NCBI GenBank assembly: GCA_026545225.1
Contig: CM048845.1
Location: 83,851,033 to 83,915,032 of the forward strand
DNA length: 64,000 nucleotides
Direction: 5' to 3'
Source of the DNA: Cornus controversa
Taxonomy: Eukaryota > Streptophyta > Magnoliopsida > Cornales > Cornaceae
Part shown: piece by piece, positions 37,020 to 48,425 of the stretch
Layout: each line of letters begins with the position of its first letter
How positions within the stretch are numbered: position 1 is the stretch's first letter
Notes under the pieces: generated by a model
Database searches by the model: none
What the model saw: only the letters and a program-made list of their open reading frames with translations
Told to the model about the DNA's origin: nothing
Position numbers and translations under genes: made by a program

Positions 37020-37968
37020 GAAATATGAAACAATCATCCTACATTGATTTTTAAAATTAATGATAAGCATCACTTGAAGTAAAACTTTACTAATAGAGTT
37101 CTACACACAAATTGAGGCTTTGAATAAGATCAAAACATGTAAATAAATATATTAAAAATATTAATTTCAAAAAAGATGGATTACATATCTCTATAAATCT
37201 TTATAAAAGAAAGATAAATTTTTGTGATTCAATCTCCTAGGTGGTTTGGATTCAAGAACTACTGGACCTTGATCTTAAATCGTGTTGCTGAGAGTTTTCT
37301 TCAAGTGTTTGTTGTTGAAGAAAATCGATAAAAATTTCTGATCGAGGGCTGAAGAAGCTCAATCTCGAACAGTCTTGTTGATGATTCTTTGAATATGTTT
37401 AATCATAGAGGAAGAACGACACGATTTTAAATGTGTTTATTGTTGTTCTTTTTTAAAGCTTTGAAGGTTGGATTAACGTATGTCTTTAGAGCTTCAAGTG
37501 TTGATTGAAGACAGAGTTTCAATATTCTTCTTTAGGGTTTAGATGCTTTGGAGCTTTTTATTTTGAATGAAAAATCCTGCAGAGTTTCAACTTTCTTTGA
37601 GAGTCTTTTTGTTCCCCTCCTTTTCTTCTCCACCATTGGACCTTTATTTATAGGCTCACCGGAGGGATAGATTTGTAACTTTCTTTTCTTCTAATAATTA
37701 TCCTATAATTATCTTTTATGATAATTGTGATAATTATCCAATATATACATAATAATTATCTTTGATGATATATATATATATCCATTTGACCCATTTTCAA
37801 GTGAGCTTGGACGTTTTAGACAATTTGGATCAACCCATGACCCATTTATTTGTGGTGGGTCTGGGCTTTGAATTATCTGACTTATTGGGCTACATTTTAA
37901 AGTGGGTTAAATTAAAGGTAAGCCTAAATTATGTTTTGGGTCCATCATGTAATTTTTTAATGTCTACA
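37020..37968 (-). repeat. 3' LTR of the minus-strand gypsy derivative (outer end uncertain)
   Basis: On the minus strand it begins tgtagacatt at 37968. It has a TATA box (cctataaataaagg, about 37655-37642) and ends somewhere near 37.0 kb. The segment 37739-37968 is repeated at 42661-42882. Confidence 0.65.
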
Positions 37969-38099
37969 AATTACCCCTACTTCAAGTCTCGCACTATATC
38001 GAGCTTGTCACGCATCTAAAGCAGGACTTGAAGTATTTAATTTTTGTAATTTTTTTTTCCTTCCAAAAATCCAATTGGCAAGAGAATGTCTTCTTTGTC

Positions 38100-38530
38100 A
38101 AGTTGAATTGGAGTCTTGAAAACCTTATTGCAAATAGGACTTTTTTCTTGTCCCAGAGGAATTGAAGACTTGAGGATTCTGTTGCAAATATGATTTTTTC
38201 CTTGTCCAAACGAAATTGAAGACTTGAGGATCCTATTGCAAATAGAAATTTTTTTTCCTTCTCCAAGCGGAATTGAAGACTTGAGGATCCTATTGCAAAT
38301 AAGATATATTTTTTTCTTGTCCAAGCGAAATTGAAGACTTGAGCATTCCATTGCAAATATGATTGTTTTTCCTTGTCTAAGTAGAATTGAAGACTTGAAG
38401 ATCTTATTGCAAATAGAACTTTTTTTTCCTTGTCCAAGCGAAATTGAAGACTTAAGTATTCCATTGCAAATAGAATTTTTTTCCTTGTCTAAGTGAAATT
38501 GAAGACTTGATGATCCTATTGTAAATAGGA
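38100..38530. repeat. Tandem array A, about 57-bp unit, 8 copies
   Basis: The unit contains gaaattgaagacttgagg followed by atcctattgcaaata and a T run with ccttgtccaag. Starts recur about every 53-59 bases. The long minus-strand open frames here merely translate the repeat. Confidence 0.85.
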
Positions 38531-39377
38531 TTAAACCAGTGTTGGTTATATATTCATGACCTTTCACCGACTGGAAATGAGTGAGAAATGGACTTGAAAT
38601 ATCGGGTACGACTTTTTTTGCTAAACTACACCTCTTTTTTTTTTTCTCTTGACTGTAAACTGCTTTATTTCTTTCTCTTTCCTTTTTTTCTTGACTGACT
38701 GCCGCCTAGCTTCTTCCTTTTTCTTTTTTTTTTGTTGACTAACTGCCCCCTTTTTCCTTCTTTTTCCCTTCTCTTTTTTTTTTTTTTCTTTCTACTACCT
38801 TATTTGTACGGCCTTATTTCCTTTCTTTCTCTTTCTTCTTGTCTCCCACACAAATCTATATATATATAGATATACATATACATATATACATATGTGGCAA
38901 TAAGTGACGTGGTGGCTAACTAGGCACTGAATGTTGATTGGACGATGATGTAGCAGGTGATTGGATGTGTAAAAATATAAGAATTGTTGTGCTGTTTGTT
39001 GGTTTAGAACGTGAGACCTTGTGAAAAGTTATTACAACATCACACCATCTCTCCTACATTGCTTCATATATTATAAACCCTTGAAACAAAGCATACATGC
39101 GGCTAAACTTTGAAAAGAAATTTTTTTTTTTCAGTAGCAACTTTGTCTTTTGTGCTCTAATTTTTTATTTTTTTTTTCAGATCAGTTTTTACTTGTGGAT
39201 TCTACTCGAGTTTTGTGTTGCTTCGAGAATAATGTATAGATCCATCGAACTTATTAAGGAAGACAACTTTTTGTGAGTCACTCAACTCTTTTCCTAGCAT
39301 GTTTCAATTTTTTATTTTCTTTGTCAATTCTTGGAGGTCAAATCGCTTCTCTCAGAATATGGAGTTCCGAACGCCAT

Positions 39378-40140
39378 TCATTAGTCCCTTCAGAGTCATT
39401 TAGTTTCTTTGAAACACTTTATCGTTCCTTCGAGGTGGGTCCCTTAGTTATTTTGGAACATTTTATCGTCCCTTCGGGGTCTCTTAGTGCCCTTCGAGGT
39501 CACTTAGTTCTTTTGTAACACTTTATCGTTCATTTGGAGTCCCTTAGTGCCCTTCGGGGTCACTTAGTTCCTTTGGAACACTTTATCATCCCTTCAGGGT
39601 CCCTTAGTGCCCTTCGGGGTCACTTAGTTCCTTTGGAACACTTTATCATTCATTCGAGGTCCCTTAGTTCTGTTGGAACACTTTATCATCCCTTAGTGTC
39701 CTTCAGAGTTATTTAGTTCCTTTAGAACATTTTGTCGTCCCTTCGGGGTCACTTAGTTCCTTTGAAATACTTTGTTATCCTTTCGAGGTCACGTAGTTCC
39801 TTTGGAACACTTTGTAGTCCCTTCGGGGTCCCTTAGTACCCTTTGGAGTCACTTAGTTCCTTTGGAACACTTTCTTGTCCCTTCGGGGTCCCTTAGTGTC
39901 CTTCGGGATCACTGAGTTCCTTTGAAACACTTTGTCGTCCTTTTGGGGTCACGTAGTTCCTTTAGAACACTTTATCGTCCTTTCAGGATCCCTTAGTACC
40001 CTTCGGGGTCACTTAGTTCCTTTGGAACACTTTATCGTCCCTTCGGTGTCCCTTAATACCCTTTGGAGTCACTTAGCTCCTTTGGAACACTTTATCGTTC
40101 CTTTGGGTCCCTTAGTGCCCTTTGGGATCATTTAGTTCTC
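39378..40140. repeat. Tandem array B, 60-bp unit, about 12 copies
   Basis: The unit gtcacttagttcctttgg..cactttatc..cccttcggggtccctt has an internal echo, as gg(g)tc.cttagt appears twice per unit. That suggests a 30-bp ancestor. Copies vary by substitutions and half-unit losses. Confidence 0.9.
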
Positions 40141-40357
40141 TCACATTTTTTTTTTGTCAAGTAAATAACCTTTAACTTCTGTCAATCATAATTTTTTTCA
40201 AAAACTTCAAGGCAAACATAGTAACCATTTTAGAACGAAAGAACAATTTCATGGAGAAAGGAACTGCACCGAATGTAAGAACTCCACTGGTTGGTCGTTT
40301 TGCTTCACGGGCTAAATTAACACAGCGTGACAGGTGCTTTCAACGTCTCACGGTAAG

Positions 40358-40547
40358 TCAAGTCACCATAGTGTGACAAACACCTTTTAACATATTTTAG
40401 CAATGAGCCAAGTCGTCACCACAGACAGACATCGTCAACATATTGGCGGTGGGCCAAGTCACCACGGTGCGGTAAACATAGTCAATGTTTTGGCAGCAGG
40501 CCAAGTCACCATGTTGAGGCAGACATCGTCAATATCTGAATTGGCGG
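40358..40547. repeat. Tandem array C, 47-bp unit, 4 copies
   Basis: ccaagtcaccacggtg..acatcgtcaatat..ggcgg recurs at about 40358, 40407, 40454 and 40501. A weaker relative lies just upstream. Confidence 0.75.
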
Positions 40548-40659
40548 GATGCCAAAAGAATTTAATTTTTTATTGGGTTGACTAAACTTTGAACAATCCT
40601 CCAAGATGTTTACGTACCCTGAAAATAGATCAAGTCATCACGTAGTTCAAAATTTTTTT

Positions 40660-40925
40660 TTTTGTGAAGATAGTTTATAGTCATATCAAGGAGTGTTTGA
40701 TTTTTTTTTTTTATGAAGACAGTTTATACTCGTGCCAATGAGTGTTTTTTTAGACAGTTTATACTCGTATCAAGGAATTTTTTTTTTTTGGTAGACAGTT
40801 TATAATCGTGTCAAGGAGTTTTTTTTTTTTGGTAGACAGTTTATACTCGTGTCAAGGAGTTTTTTTTTTTGGTAGACAATTTATAGTCATGTCAAGGAGT
40901 ATCATCGATAATTTAGGCTCGTATC
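40660..40925. repeat. Tandem array D, about 41-bp unit, 6-7 copies
   Basis: The unit gtagacagtttatactcgtg plus tcaaggag and a run of 7-12 T. The poly-T length varies between copies and sets the spacing. Confidence 0.8.
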
Positions 40926-41083
40926 GGGAAGCACTTTATTTTTAATTATTTTTCAACTTTGCAAGACTCAGAAGACAATCCAAACTTGTGTTGAAAGGTG
41001 TGAATCAACTCGGAGTCAGTTTGGATATTTCCTTTTTGTTTTGTTTCTTCATTATACTTTTCTTGTACTTGAGAAGAAACATC

Positions 41084-41401
41084 TCATTTGAACTCGTTTT
41101 CCCACCTAGAAGGAAGAGGTATTTCATTTGTCATAGTACATGCAGGAGGATTGAACCTCACCAAGTATGCTTTCATTCCGTTGTGAGATTCGATCCATAT
41201 AGCATCTTCAGGCTTTGGTTCCCACATTTTTCCTTCCTTTAGTCTTTTGATTTTCAAAGCTTCTCGTTCTATTTGGAATTGGAGATGACTTTGTTCTTCC
41301 CTTTCTTGTTTGAGACATTTGTTTTGCTGTTTGTTAGAAACAGTTCGAGAAAGCGATTCTTGAGACATCACTCGTGTGTTTCTAAGCAATGATTCTTGCA
41401 A
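41084..41401 (-). pseudogene. Unknown retroelement coding block
   Basis: A minus-strand frame of 105 codons. It has a charged, coiled-coil-like first half (EREEQSHLQFQIEREALKIK) and ends KPEDAIWIESHNGMKAYLVRF. Position suggests the C-terminal part of gag or an extra ORF. No family is recognised. Confidence 0.3.
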
Positions 41402-42199
41402 GATCCTTGCAAGACTATTCCCATTTTGAATTTTCTTTTTTTGTAGTAACCCTTGTGGACGACTGTGAGTGGGCGGGTGCGAAGACAGACACTGCTGCGC
41501 TGAGCTACCACATTGACAGGGTACAGGATGCTCAATCCCACATCAGTTGGGTGTGGAGAAGGGGATGTGCTTATATGTACTGTGTTCTCTTCAAATGGTA
41601 TGAGGCCTTTTGGGGTAAAATTCAAGAGCAAAATCATGTGAGTTATTGTCCAAAGCGGACAATATCATACCATGTGTTGGAGCGGGGTATTACATTTTTG
41701 GCCTCCATGTGAGCACAATTTTCTAATCTTGTCTATTTTAAGTTGTTTGAGGAGAACTTGAAGAATTATATTTATAATGTTTCTTTGATGTAAATCTTTG
41801 CGATTTGTTACTTGGTTATGCCTTAGTTTTTCTTATTCTTTTCTTGAGATTTATTTCTTATTTTGAGGTTTGAGAAAATATGTAGGCCTTTTTAAAGGAC
41901 ATGCGTGAATCTTGTCCCATTGTCAAGGGTATTTCATATGAGAGAGCTGAGAATGAGCTTTGTATAGAGGGTTTGCCCCATGTCTGTCTAGTCTTCTACC
42001 AAGGTTTTCTTGACTCGATGCCTTATGTAACTGAGAACCTTTAGATGAATCACCAAAGTAACATGATGTGTTTCTTGATATAAGTATTTAGAGACGATAC
42101 TTGTAACATAAGATGTATCTATTTCATTGCCTAAGTTAAGAAGTATTTTGTCTTTCTCTTCGGACTCAACCCCTTCATCTTTAAGACAACTGTCAGACA

Positions 42200-42686
42200 T
42201 ATTAGGAAAGACAAGAGCCTTTGCACCACGACTTGAACCAGTTCTTCAAATGTACGAGGTTTGATTCCTTGTAGAATGTAGAGAAAGTCTCAGTGCATGT
42301 ATTGCATACACATTTCGATTGCTGAGACTTCAAAAAGACGATCTTTGTAATCAAGACTTAGAGTTCGCTAGCGGTTGATATAATTGACTACACACTCGTT
42401 CTTCATTTGTTTAATGTTAGTGAGTTATAGCATGCTTACTATTCTACGAGTACTATAGAAACGGTTGAGAAACTCTCGTTCCATTTGTTCCTAATAGTCA
42501 ATACTCCCAACTTTGAGATCCATGTACCAATCAAATGTATTCCCCTTGAGGGAACAAACAAATTGTTTGACTAAGAAGTTCCCTTCAGTGTCAGCATTAT
42601 TACAGGTCTTCACAAAGTGTGCAATATGTTGTTTAGGATTGCCTCTTCCATCAAAGTATGCAATATATACATAATAATTATCTTTG

Positions 42687-42690
<4 letters not shown>
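42200..42690 (-). pseudogene. Ty3/gypsy gag fragment (Retrotrans_gag)
   Basis: On the minus strand: FDGRGNPKQHIAHFVKTCNN, then LVKQFVCSLKGNTFDWYMDL, then WEQMEREFLNRFYSTRR, NYINR, LSLDYKDRLFEVSAIEMCIQ and YILQGIKPRTFEEL. This is the capsid-forming core of plant Ty3/gypsy gag. Stops after GSIDY and NYINR break it. Its N terminus is replaced by LTR sequence at 42660, the scar of a deletion that removed the primer-binding site, leader and gag start. Confidence 0.85.
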
Positions 42691-42728
<38 letters not shown>

Positions 42729-42882
42729 TTCATTTAACCCATTTTCAAGTGGACTTGGACGTTTTAGACAATTTGGATAAGCCCATGACCCATTTATTTG
42801 TGGTGGATCTGTTCAGTGGGTCAAATTGAAGGTAAGCTCAAACTATATTTTGGGTCTATCATGTAATTTTTTAATGTCTACA
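42661..42882 (-). repeat. Truncated 5' LTR of the minus-strand gypsy derivative
   Basis: 222 bases homologous to 37739-37968, with an expanded (TA)n tract. The start tgtagacatt is at 42882. The candidate TSD here is agggt (42883-42887), but no partner was found. Confidence 0.75.
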
Positions 42883-44490
42883 AGGGTTACTTATTACTAA
42901 ATGTTTAAAATTAAAAAAAATCAAAAAAAATATTTATTTTAATTACCACTTGAAAACTTCTGCACTTAAAATTTTAATTACTTAATTTCCGGTTTGATCA
43001 AGAACTGAACCTTCTATTTCTTTTGCTTTGGTTATGCCAGGAAGGTTCGGCTTGGCAGGGCAAACTAGGCTCAAAATGAGACAACCTGTTTTTGTGATTA
43101 GCTTGAATTGTCACCTATTAATTTTGTCTAGTCTCACGTGTTTTACTAAGATTGGAGCTGGTCATGGCCACTACCTACACTGACACGTGTTTTACTAAGA
43201 TTAGAATTGGTCATGGCCACTACCTACACTGAGATGGGAAGTAATTTGGTAAAAGATGGTACCAACCTTTGTCAGGTGTAACAACAATAGAAGTGCAGAT
43301 TGCTAGAATTGGGCCTGGGCCAGGGTCATCCCATGATTTTAAGCACCACATGGGCTTATGCCCCACCCTGTCCCAAACCAGACCTTTTTGAGGCATAGCT
43401 CCATGCCCTGCACTAGAAGAAAGTAATATGACTGACCCACCCAACCAGGCTTTTTTCTTGTTTACATGGGTCTCACTACTAGGATGTCAAAGGAGTCCGT
43501 TCGGAATGAGCCTCTTTCTCAAATCTATCCTCTGCAAATAAAAATCTTTCTTCAAACTCATCTCGTTGTCCCATTTAACATCACAATCGGGGTGGATTCT
43601 TTTTAAGATAAACAATTCAAGTTTGAACAAATTTAAAATAAATTTTGAATTTTTTTTAAGTATATTCAAATATTTAAGAATCATAATAACAAAAATGTTG
43701 TTAAAATTTAAAATTATCACAAGAAATAAAGGGAAATTAAAAAATATAGCTAATAAAATAATATTTATTTATATTTTTATTATTAATTAGGACGAGTTTT
43801 AAACTCTCTTTTCAACGACTTATATGAACTCTTTTATATATATATATTCTCAATTTACAACTACCACTTAAAACTTGAGCATTTAAAATTCAGCTATTAA
43901 AGTTTTTAATAGAATAGTTAATTTTAGTTGGTAGGTGTCGTGACAAACATTCTTTTGATCTATTAAGCCTATACAAAGAATGAAATAAAGTAGGGTGTGG
44001 TGGTGGTGGTGGTGGGCTTGTATTTACAGGCTAGAAAACTTCCAATTTTCTTTTTCATGCATTTCCACTTTTGGCTTTACTCTAATCATAAGAAAAATTG
44101 ATGGGTCACATCACAATAGTTGTGTCAAGATATTGGGCTTTTGTAAACATAACTTCTTCTTTTCAAGCCCATTATTAGTTGTCCATGATGAGTTGTTAAG
44201 CCATCACCCTTTTCTTAAGATTAAACAAGTGGATTTCATTCAACAATGTGGTCCTTTTGGAGCCTTCGTTTCTTGTCATTGTGTGGGCTTTTGTAAATAT
44301 AACTTACCTTTCCAAGCCCATTAATTATTAATTGTTCATTAGGAGTTGTTCATCCATCACCCTTTTCTTAAATTAAACAAGTGGATTTCATTCAACAAGG
44401 TGGCTCACTTGGAACCTTGCTTCTTGTCATTTTGTGAATGCACAAAAGAGACTTAACAATTAGTTTTATAAATCTAAAAGCTGGGACTCT

Positions 44491-44525
<35 letters not shown>

Positions 44526-45094
44526 GTACAAACCATATAAGACCACTATGAGAAAGAAAAAAAAATAGTTGTTAAGTCGACCAGTAGTCAATAGTTGATT
44601 GCTCACCTAAGAATTACCCACTTGAAAAACTTCTTTTTGGATTGTGCTGCTTAGTTGAAGTTAGAGTTGTGAGTGTCTCTTGTCCATGGGACCTACTGTA
44701 GACACTGATGTGCATTTCTTTCTCTTTTTATTGGGAAAATTAACAATTAATTGTATTTTTCTTTATTTTGTTTGGGAGACTTATTTCAGAGCTATTGGAT
44801 TTCTTAGAAAAGACAATGGCCGAAGATATGTTAACAAGCGCATTTTAAGGATGACCATACACGATAAGAAGTTAATTATAAAGTATTTAGTTAACAGATA
44901 AATAGTTGGTAGACACCATGTATTGTGATAACTCTGATAGATACCACTCCATAATACATGATAACTCTGCGATAGATAAATACCTCTCCATCAACTGCAT
45001 TAATTCCACTACATTTTCAGCCAAGAAACTATAGATATGCAAGATCCGTCCCTTTCATCTATTTCTCTCTAAAGAGTAATCTAAAGATCACAAG
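42883..45094. other. Intergenic spacer with two tandem duplications
   Basis: About 43137-43236 holds two copies of a roughly 49-bp unit (cacgtgttttactaagatt..ggccactacctacactga). 44135-44434 holds two copies of an exactly 150-bp unit beginning gggcttttgtaaa. A (TGG)n tract lies at about 43996-44014 and (TA)n at about 44493-44522. No gene. Confidence 0.6.
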
Positions 45095-45783
45095 TACGGG
45101 TGGCAATTTTCTCTGTCCCCATGGATTTTTGTTCCGTTCCGCTCTAATGGAAGAAATTTGGTCCGCTCCTAATAGAAGTAGGGGCGAGTATGATTTTTTT
45201 AAGAAAACTCGTTTAGTACCTGCCCCACCCCGATTATATACATACATACATACATACATATATATATACATACATATATATATATATAGTGACATAATTG
45301 TATGAAATGTGCCATTTCTTTTATTATTATATTACTTATATAAATATAGTATACCAGATATATAGCAGCCACTAGGTTACCTTGTTCTGCTCTATTCTTC
45401 TCTTTATTTTATGACTAAAAGAGAACTATCTCTATCTTGTGTACATAATAGATCTATAATAAAAAAAATTATTGAAGACCAAAACCGTTTCTATCTCCAT
45501 CTACATATGTATGTATGTTTGTGTCATTTTCTTTGGTCTTATATATTGAGTTTTGACTATAGGAGTGTTGTATCATCGTTTGGGTACAGTTAGCTCAAAC
45601 ATCGAATTCAAAGCAAATAAAACAAAGAATTTTAAGGATTTTGTTATTCCTCTCTTTCTCTAAATGAGGCGGTGGTGGTATGCTTACTACAAACCCGTTA
45701 GGGTTCTTAATGGGAGATGGATTTAATATTTTCTTGATGGGGCGGGATAGGGTTTTGGCATACCCACCCCATTGCCATCCCTA
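45095..45783. mobile_element. hAT-type non-autonomous element, 689 bp
   Basis: The ends tacgggtggcaat and attgccatcccta are inverted repeats. The flanks are atcacaag (45087-45094) and atcacacg (45784-45791), an 8-bp TSD with one mismatch. Interior stretches of ggggcggg type lie near both ends and a (TACA)n tract at about 45235-45260. No transposase. Confidence 0.8.
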
Positions 45784-45986
45784 ATCACACGCACAGGAGT
45801 AAAGTTAACATTTTCACTTTAAGAAAGAAGTTAGCATTGTCCTCGTATTTTCTTGGAAGAAAAAGCCCTCAATTAAATCTACCACCTCATTTAAAACTTA
45901 GACATTTATGTAATTGTAACATAAAACAAATCAAACTCCCTCTCTCCCACATGAACCATTTTGTTTTCTCTCTGTACCCCTCACAT

Positions 45987-46558
45987 TAGGGGTGATCACG
46001 GATCGGATCGGATCGGATCGGATTTTGCATAATCCTAATCCGATCCGCGGACTACGGATTAGAGAAAATCCAATTCGATCCGATCCGTGGGAATCCACCA
46101 ATTCGATCCGATCCGATCCGTGATTGAATGGATCGGATCGGATCGGATTGACGGATTGGCCTAGTACTCCTATTTGAATTTTTTTTTTCTACTTCAAAAA
46201 TTTTAAAAAAAATTTGATCAACAAACACAACACTTTTTAAATGAACACAATTGTTAAATAAACAAATATAATATATATTGAGTTTTGAGGTTTACCCATG
46301 TAAGTATGTAGCATATTATATTATTATACATATAATTACTAATTATATATATAAATATATTGCCACGGATTGCCACGGATCGGATTGCAGATCGGATCGG
46401 ATTTCTGACCCTCCAATCCGCAATCCGATTCGTGGCTAACGGATTTTAATTTTTCAATCCGCCACCAATCCATTAGCTAACGGATCAGATTAGATTCGTC
46501 CGGATCGGATCGGATTCGATCGGATTCACGAATTGAGCAAATTTTTTGTGCACCCCTA
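45987..46558. mobile_element. hAT-type MITE packed with GATCGG repeats, 572 bp
   Basis: The ends are taggggtg and cacccta-type inverted repeats. A perfect 8-bp TSD, cctcacat, lies at 45979-45986 and 46559-46566. Subterminal zones are arrays of ggatc/gatcc pentamers and their inverses (46002-46150, 46378-46530). Much of the element can therefore fold on itself. No coding capacity. Confidence 0.9.
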
Positions 46559-46602
46559 CCTCACATCATCTCTTTCTCTCTCCTGACATGGCCTGCCGTC
46601 AC

Positions 46603-47363
46603 CAGTGGCGGAACTAGCAATAGGCTAACATGGGCTATAGCCCAGGTCCAAAAAAGAAAAAAAAATTTACTACTACTCTTCCCAACTCACTAGCCCAGCC
46701 CATCTTATGTTTGGTCTCCCTATTAGGCCAATTAGGGCAAACTTTTCTCAAGTCTCATAGCAATTCTTCTTCTTCTTCAGTTGTGTTTTTTTTTTTCTGC
46801 TCTGTTTTCACCTTCTTCCACAATCTCTCTCTTCTCTCAAAATTTTATTTTCTCTCTTTCTGTAAGACTGTATCTATACACATATATTATCAAAAGGGAA
46901 TGGGTTTTGATCAGTTATATGCCCAAATCTCACATCTAAATTCTAAGCTAGCATATTTGATACAAATTTTCTTTTTTCTTTTTTGTCTTTGGTACAGTTA
47001 TATATATATGTGTGTGTGTTTGATGTTATGTAATATGATTCAGTGAAGTGAAACAGATGGCACTATTTTTGTCTTTTACATTGTGTTTTTCTATTTTATT
47101 TTATTTATTTTTTCTCTAAAATATTATATATTTGAGTTCAATTTTAATTTTTATTAGGACTAATTTTTATGGATGAGATGGAAGGGATCAAAAATTTTTG
47201 GTTTATAATATATTTATGTTGATGAGTATGATCTCCTGAATTATATTGTATATACATGTATATCTAATACAATGAAATCTCTCAGATTTCTTTGGTTGAC
47301 GAAATTTCTTACCTTGTTTTTTTTTTCAGCCCTCCCCACCCTCTAATCCTAGCTCCGCCCCTG
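46603..47363. mobile_element. hAT-type non-autonomous element, 761 bp
   Basis: The ends cagtggcggaactag and (reversed) caggggcggagctag match at 13 of 15. The flanks gccgtcac (46595-46602) and accgtgac (47364-47371) agree at 6 of 8. Only 36 bases separate it from the TSD of the preceding element. The frame at 46630-47046 is low-complexity and not a gene. Confidence 0.75.
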
Positions 47364-47429
47364 ACCGTGACAAACACTCTCTCTCCCTTGCCTTTTCTCT
47401 GTTTTTCTCACATCATCTCACTTAACATT

Positions 47430-48060
47430 TTTCTCAAAGTCACTCTCTTTCTCTCTCTCCACCATTGCCGGTTGGTAAAATTGTCAGAAAGTATCAACTG
47501 GCTCTCTTGCAGGTCATGCGGCGCTGGTTGTTGTGGTTGATTCGCCAGAATAAAATTTTGAATTTTTGGTGAATTTCGGAGTTGAGGGGTGGGGATGTTG
47601 GTGGCAGTTGTGGAGGTTGTTATGGTGGCGGTGGCGGTGGCGACGACACTAGTTGAGGTGGCGGTGACACTAGTTGAGGTGGTAGCGACGACAACAATTG
47701 TGGTGGTTGCGACTTGTTGCAATGGGGGTGGTGCTTTATTCTCCAGAGTGGTTATCTGGATTTTGATTTAGGAATGTGCGGGGTGGATGTCGGCGACAAT
47801 TGTTGTGGTGGCAGCGGCTTGTTGTAGTGGTGGTGGTGGTTCATTCGTTGGAGTATACTGGTGGTTGGGGGTGGTGGTGGTGGTGGAGAAGGTGGGTCGT
47901 TACATATGCCAATCTAACATGAAGATGAAATAAACAAGGTTTAGGTATAAAATGACATAAATAACCTTTATTTAAAATGCTAAACAACAAAAATTAAAAT
48001 CTTTTTTGTCCAACAAAAATATGAATGGGTCATTTCATATGCCAATCTAGTAGTAATGTC
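47430..48060. other. GGT/GTT-rich low-complexity spacer
   Basis: From 47580 to 47890 the plus strand is dominated by ggtgg and gttg triplets, including a direct repeat of gacactagttgaggtgg. The long frames on both strands are products of this composition. Confidence 0.55.
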
Positions 48061-48081
48061 AGCTTTATCCTGTATATATTA

Positions 48082-48152
48082 CTCCATCCGTCTGTTTTTA
48101 GATGTTTCTGTGTAAGTTTTCAAAAACGGATATCTAAAGAAAAGAGAGGGAG
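48082..48152. mobile_element. Very short Stowaway-like MITE, 71 bp
   Basis: The ends ctccatccgtctg and (reversed) ctccctctctttt, with ttagat inside both arms, are flanked by TA on each side (48080-48081, 48153-48154). This fits the Tc1/mariner Stowaway pattern of ctccctccgtc ends with TA duplication. Confidence 0.6.
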
Positions 48153-48163
48153 TAATAAGTAGT

Positions 48164-48410
48164 GGACAATACTTACCTACTCACCGGTGTGTAGGTGAAC
48201 CCTCCTAACAGCTGATGTGTTCCAATAAAAAAATGAACACATCAGCTTTAATTACAAAATTAAATTTAAAATGCAATAAATAAGTATAATAAATGAGGTT
48301 TAAAATGCAATAAATATTACACTTTAAAACTGATGTGTTCATTTTTTATTGGAACACATCAGCAGTCAGGAGGACTCACCTACACACCGGTGAATAGGTA
48401 AGTATTGTCC
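48164..48410. mobile_element. Mutator-type MITE with about 80-bp TIRs and 9-bp TSD
   Basis: The ends start ggacaatacttacctac and run as near-perfect inverted repeats for about 80 bases, through caccggtg and gctgatgtgttcc. A perfect 9-bp TSD, ataagtagt, lies at 48155-48163 and 48411-48419. The centre is AT-rich and non-coding. The 9-bp TSD and long TIRs point to a MULE parent. Confidence 0.9.
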
Positions 48411-48425
48411 ATAAGTAGTGTGCTG

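Larger units (their letters stand above)
37020..42882 (-). mobile_element. Non-autonomous Ty3/gypsy derivative with gag and tandem-repeat 3' region
   Basis: Read on the minus strand: a truncated 5' LTR (42882-42661), gag remains, a short unknown coding block (41401-41084), four tandem-repeat arrays, a polypurine tract (reading agtaggggtaatt, 37981-37969) and the 3' LTR (from 37968 downward). The two LTR copies share tgtagacattaaaaaattac at the start and nearly all sequence over about 225 bases. No reverse transcriptase, RNase H or integrase is visible in the 3.2 kb between gag and the LTR. The far end of the 3' LTR near 37.0 kb is a guess. Confidence 0.75.

Noticed and set aside
37994-38567. 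Two overlapping minus-strand frames of 156 and 176 codons with repeated SSLQFRLDKEK units
   Set aside because: They are translations of tandem array A, whose unit happens to lack stops. No support for a protein.
39378-40140. 60-bp array considered as a CRISPR or a coding repeat
   Set aside because: The repeats are contiguous with no unique spacers, the DNA is plant nuclear, and frames are short.
47408-47771. Frames rich in Thr/Ala/Val on both strands
   Set aside because: They reflect the GGT/GTT low-complexity composition.
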